Shown piece after piece: positions 16,477-25,100 of a stretch of 42,388 bases of DNA. Under the pieces are notes generated by a model, which was not told the origin of the DNA, ran no database searches, and saw nothing but the letters and a program-made list of their open reading frames with translations. The stretch's first letter is position 1, and each line of letters opens with the position of its first letter. Location of the stretch: contig JAEWCF010000048.1 of NCBI GenBank assembly GCA_023390775.1, forward strand, positions 1-42,388, in the 5' to 3' direction. The translations under genes were made by a program, and so were the position numbers. This DNA comes from Bacteroidota bacterium (lineage in GTDB: Bacteria; Bacteroidota; Bacteroidia; Flavobacteriales; Flavobacteriaceae).

Positions 16477-16573
16477 ATGTGAAAATGTACCAATGTACAA
16501 ATATACCAATTGACCTTCTAAGGTGCTTTTTAGGTAATTGGTATATTTTCACATTAATCAATTGGTACATTAA
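16477..16573. repeat. Octamer-phased inverted repeat, copy D
   Basis: The left arm is a run of octamers (AATGTGAA, AATGTACC, AATGTACA, AATATACC, AATTGACC). The right arm is TAATTGGT, ATATTTTC, ACATTAAT, CAATTGGT, ACATTAAT. The right end supplies the TAA stop (complement 16570-16572) of the neighbouring lipoprotein gene. Confidence 0.72.
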
Positions 16574-17055
16574 TCCCTACGGCGTCCCATCGGGTACCTT
16601 TCAGATGACGGCTGGCCCTGCTGTGTTCCCGAGATCTCGGCGACGATGCTGTCCGATGAGATCTTGCGGTAAACGATTTTGGTCGGATAGTCGTGGGCCG
16701 GGTTTTCAAATGTCATCGAATTCGCATCCGACGCCGTCATCTTGAAAATAACCGGTTCATTGTTGTTCTGGCCCTGGACGGTGGGCGTGTAGGTGACGCC
16801 CGCTTTGGTTTCGGCAAGGGTGATGGCCTCAAGGTGCAGCGTGTCGCCGGCCGTCTTGACGAAATAGCTTCGGGCGGTGAAGGTGCTGTCGTTGTCGCGC
16901 GTCCAGGTTTCGGTAAGCTGGCCCTGCGGCAGGTTGTTCTGCCATTCGCCGATGAGCCATTCGGCTTTCTGCATGGCTTCGTAGGCAGGGCTTTCCTCCT
17001 TCTTCTGGCACGAAGCAATGGCGATGATCAGGGTCGCAACAACGTATCGGGTCAT
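16570..17055 (-). CDS. Lipoprotein, DUF6265-like
   Basis: A 161-residue protein with a lipoprotein signal ending at IAIASC (Cys16), followed by a KKEE-rich linker. The mature domain begins with WLIGEWQN, then LTETWTRDND and a run of beta-strand segments with ENPAHDYPTKIVY; this looks like the small beta-barrel family DUF6265. Function unknown. Start chosen at 17055, not at the earlier in-frame codon at 17073, because the lipoprotein signal begins there and a -7 box lies at 17071-17078. The last residues (PMGRRRD) and the stop codon run into repeat copy D, so the natural C-terminus may have been altered by the repeat. Confidence 0.68.
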   Translation of the reverse strand: MTRYVVATLIIAIASCQKKEESPAYEAMQKAEWLIGEWQNNLPQGQLTETWTRDNDSTFTARSYFVKTAGDTLHLEAITLAETKAGVTYTPTVQGQNNNEPVIFKMTASDANSMTFENPAHDYPTKIVYRKISSDSIVAEISGTQQGQPSSERYPMGRRRD

Positions 17056-17070
17056 AACTGAAAATTTTTG

Positions 17071-17098
17071 CAAAGGTAATCGGTTTTAACTTTTGCAA
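17071..17098 (-). promoter_or_regulatory. Promoter of the DUF6265-like lipoprotein
   Basis: On the minus strand TTG (17096-17098) and TACCTTTG (17071-17078) are 17 bp apart. The -7 box is a perfect TAnnTTTG, 15 bases ahead of the ATG. Confidence 0.55.
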
Positions 17099-17133
17099 GG
17101 CATTCGGCACCAAACCCAATGAAGAATTTTTTG

Positions 17134-17141
17134 TACTTTTG
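17134..17141 (+). promoter_or_regulatory. -7 box of the prfA promoter
   Basis: TACTTTTG matches TAnnTTTG, 21 bases ahead of the prfA ATG. No clear -33 element at normal spacing. Confidence 0.5.
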
Positions 17142-17162
17142 CGCTCCAATTACAAAAACAAA

Positions 17163-18239
17163 ATGATAGACAGATTGCAGATTGTGAAACAGCGTTTTGA
17201 CGAGGTATCGGACCTGATCATCCAGCCCGATGTCATCGCCGACCAAAAGCGCTGGGTCGCACTCAACAAGGAATATAAGGACCTCAAGGCCCTGGCCGAG
17301 AAGCGCGACGAGTACGTCAACCTGATGGGCAACATTGCCGAAGCCAAGGAAATCATCGCGGACGGTTCCGATGCCGAAATGACCGAGATGGCCCGCATGC
17401 AGCTCGATGAGGCGCAGACCCGCCTTCCCGAACTTGAGGAGGAAATCAAGTTCATGCTGATCCCAAAAGATCCCGAGGACGCCAAAAACGTGATGATGGA
17501 AATCCGCGCCGGGACGGGCGGCGACGAGGCATCGATTTTTGCCGGCGACCTCTATCGGATGTACACCAAATACTGCGAGAGCCGCGGCTGGAGGACCTCG
17601 GTCGTGGATATGAACGAAGGAACTTCGGGCGGATTCAAGGAAATCATTTTCGAGGTAACGGGTGAGGATGTTTACGGCACACTCAAATTCGAGGCAGGCG
17701 TCCATCGCGTGCAGCGGGTTCCGCAAACCGAGACCCAGGGACGCGTCCATACCTCGGCTGCGACCGTAATGGTGCTGCCTGAGGCCGAGGAATTCGATGT
17801 CCAGATCGATCCCAATGACGTGCGCATCGACCTTTTCTGTTCATCGGGACCGGGAGGGCAATCGGTGAACACGACCAAGTCGGCGGTCCGTCTTACGCAC
17901 ATCCCCACCGGTCTTGTAGCGCAATGCCAGGACGAGAAATCACAGCACAAGAACAAGGACAAGGCGTTTACCGTACTGCGTTCGCGGCTCTATGAGATGG
18001 AGCTGGCAAAGAAGCAGGCGGAGGACGCGGCCAAGCGCTCGTCGCAGGTGAGTTCTGGAGACCGTTCGGCCAAGATCCGCACCTACAATTATGCGCAGGG
18101 AAGGGTCACCGACCACAGGATCGGCCTGACGCTGTATGACCTGGGCAACATCATGAACGGCGATATCCAAAAGATTGTCGATGAGTTGCAGCTGGTAAAC
18201 AATACCGAGAAACTGAAGGAAACTTCAGAAATATTCTAA
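17163..18239 (+). CDS. prfA: Peptide chain release factor 1
   Basis: A 358-residue class I release factor, standard length, which recognises UAA and UAG and triggers peptide release on the ribosome. The GGQ motif lies at about residues 231-233 in SGPGGQSVNTT. The stop-codon recognition tripeptide reads P-Q-T in RVPQTETQGR, of the PxT type that marks RF1 (RF2 has SPF). The N-terminal alpha-helical domain (residues 1-100) is complete. Start at 17163 (MIDRLQIVKQRF) agrees with the conserved N-terminus; an in-frame ATG eight codons earlier lies within the promoter. A good terminator follows at once. Confidence 0.96.
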   Translation: MIDRLQIVKQRFDEVSDLIIQPDVIADQKRWVALNKEYKDLKALAEKRDEYVNLMGNIAEAKEIIADGSDAEMTEMARMQLDEAQTRLPELEEEIKFMLIPKDPEDAKNVMMEIRAGTGGDEASIFAGDLYRMYTKYCESRGWRTSVVDMNEGTSGGFKEIIFEVTGEDVYGTLKFEAGVHRVQRVPQTETQGRVHTSAATVMVLPEAEEFDVQIDPNDVRIDLFCSSGPGGQSVNTTKSAVRLTHIPTGLVAQCQDEKSQHKNKDKAFTVLRSRLYEMELAKKQAEDAAKRSSQVSSGDRSAKIRTYNYAQGRVTDHRIGLTLYDLGNIMNGDIQKIVDELQLVNNTEKLKETSEIF

Positions 18240-18266
18240 GCCTCTTTTGAGGCTTTTTATTTTTGC
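18239..18266 (+). terminator. prfA terminator
   Basis: The stem AGCCTC / GAGGCT with a TTTT loop is followed by TTTTATTTTT. It begins at the last base of the prfA stop codon. Confidence 0.85.
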
Positions 18267-18309
18267 GGTTTTCCCGTAAATAACGCGGGAAGGGCAGCTT
18301 TAAATTTAC

Positions 18310-18378
18310 ACCTCAAAGGTTTTTAACCCGAGGCGAAGCCGAATTGTATGGAGCGCAGCGGAATAAAACCTTTGAGGT
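18310..18378. repeat. 69-bp dispersed inverted-repeat element, copy 1
   Basis: The ends are perfect 14-bp inverted repeats, ACCTCAAAGGTTTT and AAAACCTTTGAGGT, around a core with GAGGCGAAGCCGAA and GAGCGCAGCGG. A copy of equal length with five differences lies at 34678-34746. The flanking CGGTTTTCCCGTAAAT is also shared. The element lies between prfA and pyrF. Confidence 0.8.
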
Positions 18379-18437
18379 CCAAAAAGGGGTCATGCTTAAA
18401 TGCAATAATAACGCGCAAGGAACTTCAAATTTAACCG

Positions 18438-19262
18438 ATGACAACACAACAACTCACTTTTCAAATCCTCAAAAAACGCTCGTTCCTTTGCGTCGGGCTC
18501 GACCCCGACCTTTCCAAAATTCCTGCGCATCTCCATCAAAATGAAGATCCTATTTTCGAATTCAACAAAGCCGTCATCGATGCCACTCAGGACGTGGCCG
18601 TCGCCTTTAAACCCAACACAGCTTTTTACGAGGCGCTGGGACTTCCCGGTTGGCGGTCGCTCGAAAAAACAATCCATTATCTAAACTCCATCCATCCCGA
18701 AATCTTCACCATCGCCGACGCCAAACGCGGCGACATCGGTAACACGTCGACCATGTATGCGAAGGCCTTTTTTGAGAGGATGGAATTCGATTCGATCACG
18801 GTGGCGCCTTATATGGGGCACGATTCGGTCGAACCTTTTCTCGCTTTTGAGGAGAAATTCACGATCCTGTTGGCCCTGACCTCGAACCCCGGAGGGTTTG
18901 ATTTTCAGTTTTCGGATATTGATGGCCGTAAGTTGTACCTGAAGGTAATCGAGAAAGCTCTTGCGTGGAAGAATTCGCAAAACCTGATGTTCGTGGCCGG
19001 CGCGACCAAGGCCGAATATTTTGCCGATATCCGAAAGATTGTTCCCAACCACTTCCTTCTTGTCCCTGGCGTTGGCGCACAGGGCGGAAGCCTCCGCGAA
19101 GTTTGTCACTTTGGCCTTGCCGATAATGTCGGGTTGCTGGTCAATTCTTCACGCGGTATCCTCTACGCATCCAACGGTGAGGACTTCGCCGAAGCTGCCC
19201 GCAAGGAGGCGCTGGCCATTCAGCGCGAGATGTCGCAGATACTGGACACGGCCGGACTCTGA
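18438..19262 (+). CDS. pyrF: Orotidine 5'-phosphate decarboxylase (type 2)
   Basis: A 274-residue OMP decarboxylase of the longer subfamily 2 found in Bacteroidota, Actinobacteria and mycobacteria; it makes UMP from OMP. The catalytic block DAKRGDIGNT is at about residues 94-103. The N-terminal FLCVGLDPDLSKIP, AFKPNTAFYEALG and the phosphate-binding LLVPGVGAQGG and LLVNSSRGILY segments are all present. No clear TAnnTTTG box was found upstream; the 69-bp repeat ends 60 bp before the start. The next gene overlaps the stop by one base (TGATG). Confidence 0.93.
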   Translation: MTTQQLTFQILKKRSFLCVGLDPDLSKIPAHLHQNEDPIFEFNKAVIDATQDVAVAFKPNTAFYEALGLPGWRSLEKTIHYLNSIHPEIFTIADAKRGDIGNTSTMYAKAFFERMEFDSITVAPYMGHDSVEPFLAFEEKFTILLALTSNPGGFDFQFSDIDGRKLYLKVIEKALAWKNSQNLMFVAGATKAEYFADIRKIVPNHFLLVPGVGAQGGSLREVCHFGLADNVGLLVNSSRGILYASNGEDFAEAARKEALAIQREMSQILDTAGL

Positions 19263-20041
19263 TGCAATTTTTCGATGCCCTTTCGCGTAAATTGAAATTT
19301 GATGCAACGCCAAAGCGGATCGTGTCGCTGGTCCCTTCGCTGACCGAAGCGCTGTGTGACCTCGGCCTGGAAGAAAATCTGGTGGGCGTGACGAAATTCT
19401 GCGTCCATCCGCACCACATCCGCCTGGCCAAAACTGTCGTCGGCGGAACCAAACAGGTCCATGTTGACCGGATCGCCGCGCTGAAGCCCGACATCGTCAT
19501 CGCCAATAAGGAGGAAAACACGCCCGAAATTGTGGCTCAGATCGAAACGATTTGCCCGGTTTATGTAACCGATGTCCAAAATATTGGCGACAACCTGAAG
19601 TTGTTGGAACAATTCGGCGCTGTGTTCGACCGGAACGATGACGCTAATCAATGGACGGGTAAAATCCGGTCGGCAAAGGAGGGATTTGATCGGCCGGCTT
19701 CGGAGAAATCCGCGGCCTACCTGATCTGGAGGTCACCCTGGATGGCGGCGGGAAAAGGCACTTTCATCGACTCGATGCTGCAGACGATCGGCCTGAACAA
19801 TGTTTTCGAAACGGCGCGCTATCCCCCATTCAACCTCGGTCAATTGTCCGAACTGCAACCGCAACTCATCCTCCTTTCATCCGAACCTTTCCCCTTCAAG
19901 GAAAAGCACGCGGCTGAAATCAGGCATTACGTGCCGCGCGCAAAAATCGTCCCCGTCGACGGAGAAATGTTCTCCTGGTTTGGAACCAGGCCTGCGAAGG
20001 CATTCGAATATTTCGCGACGCTTCAACATCAGTTGCAATAA
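19262..20041 (+). CDS. BtuF-like helical-backbone metal receptor protein without signal peptide
   Basis: A 259-residue protein of the ABC-transporter periplasmic-binding fold (BtuF/TroA-like). The first lobe starts RIVSLVPSLTEALCDLGLEENLVGVT and runs through LKPDIVIANKEENTPEIV. The second lobe holds AYLIWRSPWMAAGKGTFIDSML, then LQPQLILLSSEPFPF. Usual members are exported or lipid-anchored and bring cobalamin, heme or ferric chelates to a permease. Here the N-terminus (MQFFDALSRKLKFDATPK) is no signal peptide, and no permease or ATPase gene is near. Its ATG overlaps the pyrF stop, so it is translated with a pyrimidine enzyme. A cytosolic binding role is possible. The family is clear; the function is not. 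Confidence 0.7.
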   Translation: MQFFDALSRKLKFDATPKRIVSLVPSLTEALCDLGLEENLVGVTKFCVHPHHIRLAKTVVGGTKQVHVDRIAALKPDIVIANKEENTPEIVAQIETICPVYVTDVQNIGDNLKLLEQFGAVFDRNDDANQWTGKIRSAKEGFDRPASEKSAAYLIWRSPWMAAGKGTFIDSMLQTIGLNNVFETARYPPFNLGQLSELQPQLILLSSEPFPFKEKHAAEIRHYVPRAKIVPVDGEMFSWFGTRPAKAFEYFATLQHQLQ

Positions 20042-20068
20042 AAAAAGCCGACGCAAAAAGCATCGGCT
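20041..20068 (-). terminator. Terminator, strongest on the minus strand
   Basis: The stem AGCCGACGC / GCATCGGCT (one mismatch) is preceded on the + strand by seven A, giving a T7 tail in minus orientation. The + strand tail (CCCTTTT) is weaker, so it may serve both the metal-receptor gene and transcripts coming from the right. Confidence 0.7.
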
Positions 20069-20116
20069 CCCTTTTAACTAACTCTAACCAAATAATAAAA
20101 ACCCTTTATTACTTTA

Positions 20117-20124
20117 CAAATATA
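20117..20124 (-). promoter_or_regulatory. Candidate -7 box reading toward 20041
   Basis: TATATTTG on the minus strand matches TAnnTTTG. Downstream in that direction there is no gene, only about 50 bases and then the terminator at 20041-20068, so a short untranslated RNA is conceivable. No good -33 element is seen. Confidence 0.3.
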
Positions 20125-20212
20125 GGACGCGGTTTTAAATATCCGTGTTAATGCAATGTTATTTATATCTGTCTGACTAACAATTTTTTACAAACCCGCG
20201 TGGACACTGGCA

Positions 20213-20917
20213 TCAGCGGTTGTCCTGCAACCCGAAAACGCGTTTGAGCAAGTCGGAAGTCCTCGCGGCGAGATTGTTCCGGATGTCCTTTTCTTCCACC
20301 GCAATCATCTTGAACACCCCGTTCAGGGCCTGTTGGGTCACATAATCATTGAGATCGGGATTGACATCGGCGGTCATCGGGAGTGCGTTGTACTTCGTGA
20401 TGATGTTGTTCCAGGTCTTGTCGGCCCCCACCTTTCCCAACGAAGTTTTCACCACGGGATTGAATTTCGAGTAAAGCGCAGAGCTGGTCGTGTTTTGCAG
20501 GTACAGGGTAGCCGAATTGTCCGCACCGAACAAAATGTTTTTGGCATCCCTGAACGTTATTTTGGTTACCGCATCGACAAAAATTGGCGTAGCTTCCTTG
20601 ACGGCATCCTCCGCGGCACGGTTGAGCACCTTCAAGCCCTCATCGGCAAGGCTGGAGAGCCCCACGTCGCGCAGCGTCCTGTCGACCTTCTGCAATTCTG
20701 GCGGAAGCAAGATCTTGACTGCCTGGTTTTTGAAAAACCCGTCCTTGACGGTCAATTTGGAAACTTCCTTTGAGATTCCGTTGTTGAGCGCCTCTTTAAG
20801 CCCCGCGGCGATTTCGGAGTCATTAGTGCCGATGCCGGGATATTGGCTGGCGACCTGCTGGAGTTCGGCGCAACCTGAGAACGCTACGGCGACAAATAGA
20901 ATGGCTAATTTTTTCAT
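20213..20917 (-). CDS. DUF4197 lipoprotein
   Basis: A 234-residue lipoprotein (signal MKKLAILFVAVAFSGC, Cys16) of the DUF4197 family. Family features are the EIAAGLKEALNNGISKEVSKL start, LPPELQKVDRTLRDVGL, FVDAVTKITFRDAKNILFG, YLQNTTSSALYSKFNPVV, and the C-terminal QQALNGVFKMIAVEEKDIRNN. Mature protein is mainly helical and probably sits on the periplasmic side of a membrane. No known activity. It is the downstream partner of a paralogue (gap 3 bp), and the two share the same order of motifs, pointing to a tandem duplication. Confidence 0.82.
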   Translation of the reverse strand: MKKLAILFVAVAFSGCAELQQVASQYPGIGTNDSEIAAGLKEALNNGISKEVSKLTVKDGFFKNQAVKILLPPELQKVDRTLRDVGLSSLADEGLKVLNRAAEDAVKEATPIFVDAVTKITFRDAKNILFGADNSATLYLQNTTSSALYSKFNPVVKTSLGKVGADKTWNNIITKYNALPMTADVNPDLNDYVTQQALNGVFKMIAVEEKDIRNNLAARTSDLLKRVFGLQDNR

Positions 20918-20920
20918 AAC

Positions 20921-21646
20921 TTATTTTTTATCCTGCATTGCAAAAACTTTTTTCAAAAGGGGAGAAGTCCTGGCCGAAAGATCGGTCCTGATGTTCTTTT
21001 CCTCGACCGCGATCATGGTGAACACGCCCTCGAGCGCCTTTTGGGTGACGTGGTCGTTGATGTCGGGATTGACGCGCGAGACCATCGGGAGCGAATTGTA
21101 TTTACTGATGAGGTTTTCCCAGATTTTATCGGCACCGACCTTACCGATGTTGGATTTGACAACCGGGAGGAATTTGTCATAAAGCGGTACCGATGTCTCC
21201 CTCTTCAGGTATTGCGTCGCAGCGTCGCGGTTGCCCATCAAAATGCCCTTGGCATCCCTGAACGAGATGTTTTTGATGGCTTGGGCGAATATGGGGGTTG
21301 ATTCCTTGACGGCTTCTTCTGCGGCGCGGTTGAGCGACTTGATCCCGTCGTCGGCGAGTTTGCCCATGCCCATTTTGCGCAGCGTGCGATCCACCTTTTG
21401 GAGTTCGTCCGGAAGTGCGATTCGAACGAGTTCATTCTTAAGGAATCCGTCTGGCGCGGTGAGTTTGGAAACCTGGCGGTCAACGCCTTTTTCCAGCGCT
21501 TCGCGAAGCCCGGCCCCGATATCGCCCGAAGCATCGGGAATCTGGATTTCTTTCTTGACCTGGTCGATCAGGCCGCGAAGTTGCGCCTGCCCGGCAAGCG
21601 GAAGCAGCATCATCGCGCAAATGGCAAGTGTTTGGGGAATTTTCAT
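20921..21646 (-). CDS. DUF4197 secreted protein (paralogue of the next gene)
   Basis: A 241-residue DUF4197 protein with an ordinary signal peptide (MKIPQTLAICAMMLLPLAGQA), not a lipobox, so it should be soluble in the periplasm while its paralogue is lipid-anchored. Shared motifs: GLREALEKGVDRQVSKL, LPDELQKVDRTLRKMG, SFRDAKGILMG, KVGADKIWENLISKYNSLPM, QKALEGVFTMIAVEEKNIR. Start taken at 21646, since the longer frame to 21706 adds a non-signal stretch. TAAATTTA, one base off the -7 consensus, lies just upstream. Function unknown. Confidence 0.8.
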   Translation of the reverse strand: MKIPQTLAICAMMLLPLAGQAQLRGLIDQVKKEIQIPDASGDIGAGLREALEKGVDRQVSKLTAPDGFLKNELVRIALPDELQKVDRTLRKMGMGKLADDGIKSLNRAAEEAVKESTPIFAQAIKNISFRDAKGILMGNRDAATQYLKRETSVPLYDKFLPVVKSNIGKVGADKIWENLISKYNSLPMVSRVNPDINDHVTQKALEGVFTMIAVEEKNIRTDLSARTSPLLKKVFAMQDKK

Positions 21647-22145
21647 AAGTCTAAATTTACGACAATCGCGGCGGGCTTGCAAAGGTTGTGCCGAGAAAGC
21701 TGTCACCTGTCAGTAAGCTTTTAGCTGTCAGCCATCAGCCGTCAGTTTGAGTTCGTTCTACCCCGATGTTGATCGATTCTAAACCTTGAACCTTGAACTT
21801 TAAACTTTAAACCTCGAACTCGTCAGTCATCAGTTGTGAGTCATCAGTCGTCAGTCATCAGTCATCAGTATGATTTCGTTCAACCCGAATGTTAATCGGT
21901 TCCTTCGGTAAACTGTACACCGTAAACCGTAACCACCTCAAAAATCCGAGCCCCCGTGCCCCTGTACGTCAGTCATCAGTCGTCAGTCGTCAGTATGATT
22001 TCGTTCAACCCGAATGTTAATCGGTTCCCTTCCGTAAACTGTAAACCGTAAACCGCCGCATTCGTCATTCGTCATTCGTCATTCGACATTCGACATTCGT
22101 CAATCCCCCATATCTTTCGTAAATTGCACCGCCAAATAAAATCAC
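21647..22145. repeat. Heptamer-repeat intergenic tract (499 bp, no gene)
   Basis: From 21782 to 21872 there are 13 heptamers in one phase: AACCTTG twice, AACTTTA twice, AACCTCG, AACTCGT, then CAGTCAT-type units, ending in CAGTATG. More heptamers follow at 21908-21935 (GTAAACC type), 21970-21997 (CAGTCGT type), 22034-22054 (GTAAACC type) and 22059-22100 (six CATTCGT/CATTCGA). A 38-bp segment beginning CAGTATGATTTCG is identical at 21866-21903 and 21991-22028, with a degenerate third copy at 21743-21780. The region thus holds about three composite units. No open frame of note. Confidence 0.85.
22111..22118 (+). promoter_or_regulatory. Candidate -7 box for icmF
   Basis: TATCTTTC differs in one base from TAnnTTTG and lies 27 bases ahead of the icmF ATG, directly after the heptamer tract. 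Confidence 0.35.
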
Positions 22146-25100
22146 ATGGAACCCTTAACTCCCTATACTCCCAAAAATAAGGTCAGAATCGTCACGGCTG
22201 CTTCTCTTTTCGACGGGCATGACGCGGCGATCAACATCATGCGCCGCATCATCCAGTCGACGGGCGTGGAGGTGATCCACCTGGGCCACGACCGAAGCGT
22301 CGAGGAAGTCGTCAACACCGCGATCCAGGAAGACGCAAACGCAATCGCGATGACCTCGTACCAGGGCGGCCACAACGAATATTTCAAGTACATGCACGAT
22401 CTTTTGAAGGAAAAAGGAGCCGGGCACATCAAGATTTTTGGCGGGGGCGGAGGCGTGATATTGCCTTCGGAAATTGAGGAACTCCATGCCTACGGGATCG
22501 AGCGCATCTACTCGCCCGACGACGGCCGCGCCATGGGGCTTCAGGGAATGATAAACGATCTTGTGCAGCGTGCCGATTTTCCGGTGGGCGACAACCTGAA
22601 CGGCGAGGTCAACCATTTAAAGGAAAAGAAGCCCACGGCCATTGCCCGCGTGATCTCGGCGGCCGAGAATTTTCCCGATGCCGCAAAATCCACGCTCGAC
22701 AAAATCCGTGAGGAAAACAAAACGGTCAACACGCCTGTATTGGGCATCACGGGAACCGGTGGCGCCGGAAAGTCGTCGCTTGTCGACGAACTCGTGCGCC
22801 GTTTCCTCATCGATTTCCCCGAGAAAACCATCGGGCTGATTTCGGTCGATCCGTCAAAACGCAAAACCGGCGGCGCGCTTTTGGGCGACCGGATCCGCAT
22901 GAACGCCATCAACAATCCGCGGGTTTACATGCGATCGCTGGCCACGCGCCAAAGCAACCTCGCGCTTTCCAAATACGTCGCCGACGCAATCGACGTCATC
23001 AAGGCGGCCGGCTATGATTTGATCATCCTCGAGACTTCGGGGATCGGGCAGAGCGACACCGAGATCATGGACCACAGCGATGTTTCGCTTTACGTGATGA
23101 CGCCGGAATTTGGCGCCGCGACGCAGCTCGAAAAGATCGACATGCTCGATTTTGCCGACCTGGTGGCCATCAATAAATTCGATAAACGCGGTTCGCTCGA
23201 CGCGCTTCGCGATGTGCGCAAGCAATACCAGCGCAATCACAACCTCTGGGACGCCAACCCCGATGCGATGCCCGTTTTTGGGACCATCGCCTCACAATTC
23301 AACGACCCGGGGATGAACAATCTCTACAAGGCCGTGATGGACAAGATTGCCCAAAAGACGGGAGGCGCGCTCCAATCGAGCTTTGAAATCACGCGCGAGA
23401 TGAGCGAGAAGATTTACGTAATCCCGCCGCACCGCACGCGCTACCTTTCGGAGATTGCCGAAAACAACCGCAGTTACGACGACAAGGCGCGCCATCAACA
23501 GGAAATTGCGCAAAAGCTCTACGGATTGTACAAGACGATTGAAACTGTTTCCGGGCAAAAGCCGGCACTTACAAAGTCAGGCATCGACGATCATTCAGTT
23601 ACTGTTTCCAACGAAGACAACAAACTGTTCGTGGGGCTTTTGCTCAAGGAGTTTGACCGTGTCCGGATGGACCTGGATCCTTATAACTGGGAGGCGATCC
23701 TCAACTGGAACCAAAAACTCGCGAAATACCGCGACCCGCTTTATACCTTCAAAGTGCGCGACCGCGAGATCAAGATCGCCACGCACACCGAATCGCTCTC
23801 GCACTTGCAGATTCCCAAGGTTTCGCTACCCAAGTACGAGGCCTGGGGCGATATCCTCAAATGGTGTTTGCAGGAGAACGTGCCGGGCGAATTCCCGTTC
23901 GCCTCGGGGCTTTACCCGTTCAAGCGCGATGGCGAGGATCCGGCCCGAATGTTTGCGGGCGAGGGCGGGCCCGAAAGGACCAACAAGCGCTTCCATTACG
24001 TGAGTGCCGGAATGCCGGCCAAGCGCCTCTCGACGGCCTTTGACAGCGTGACGCTCTACGGAAACGATCCGCACCTGCGGCCTGACATCTACGGAAAAAT
24101 CGGGAATGCGGGTGTTTCGATCTGTTGCCTGGACGACGCTAAGAAATTGTATTCCGGGTTCGATCTCGTGCACCCGATGACCTCGGTATCGATGACCATC
24201 AACGGGCCTGCGCCGATGTTGCTCGGGTTTTTCATGAACGCCGCCATCGACCAACAGTGCGAGGTTTACATCCGGGAGAACGGTTTGGAAGGCCAGGTCG
24301 AGGCGAAGCTGAAATCGCTTTACGAAGACCGCGGAATTGCACGACCTAAATACCAGGGCCAACTTCCCGAGAGCAACAACGGACTCGGGCTGATGCTTTT
24401 GGGCATCACGGGTGACCAGGTTTTGCCTGCCGATGTATATGCCGAGATTAAGAAACGCACGCTCTCGCAGGTGCGGGGAACGGTCCAGGCCGATATCCTC
24501 AAGGAGGACCAGGCGCAGAACACGTGCATCTTCTCGACCGAATTCGCGCTCAGGCTGATGGGCGACGTGCAGGAATACTTTATCAGGAACAACGTCCGCA
24601 ACTTCTATTCGGTGTCGATCTCGGGTTACCACATTGCCGAGGCTGGCGCGAACCCCATAACGCAATTGGCCTTCACGCTTGCCAACGGTTTCACTTACGT
24701 GGAATATTACCTGAGCCGGGGCATGGACATCAACGATTTCGGGCCCAATTTATCGTTCTTCTTCTCGAACGGCGTCGATCCCGAATATGCCGTTATCGGA
24801 CGCGTGGCCCGAAAGATTTGGGCGAAGGCGCTCAAGAACAAGTATGGCGCCAACGAGCGCGCGCAGATGCTCAAGTACCACATCCAGACTTCGGGGCGTT
24901 CGCTGCACGCGCAGGAAATCGATTTCAACGACATCCGTACGACGCTGCAGGCGCTTTACGCGATTTACGACAACTGCAACTCGCTGCACACCAATGCCTA
25001 CGACGAGGCCATCACCACCCCAACCGAGGAATCGGTGCGCCGGGCGATGGCCATCCAGCTCATCATCAACAAGGAATTGGGGCTCGCCAAGAACGAAAAC

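Noticed and set aside
16364..16569. Cobalamin riboswitch ahead of receptor 2 or icmF
   Set aside because: No B12-box-like sequence (GCCACTG type) is seen ahead of either receptor or icmF; the leaders are short and A/T-rich or made of repeats.
21729..22100. Possible CRISPR array
   Set aside because: Units are 7 bp and contiguous, with no 20-40 bp unique spacers between constant 24-40 bp repeats, and no cas genes are nearby.
23826..24665. 279-codon open frame antisense to icmF
   Set aside because: Shadow of the GC-rich icmF coding strand; Arg/His/Asp-rich without motifs.
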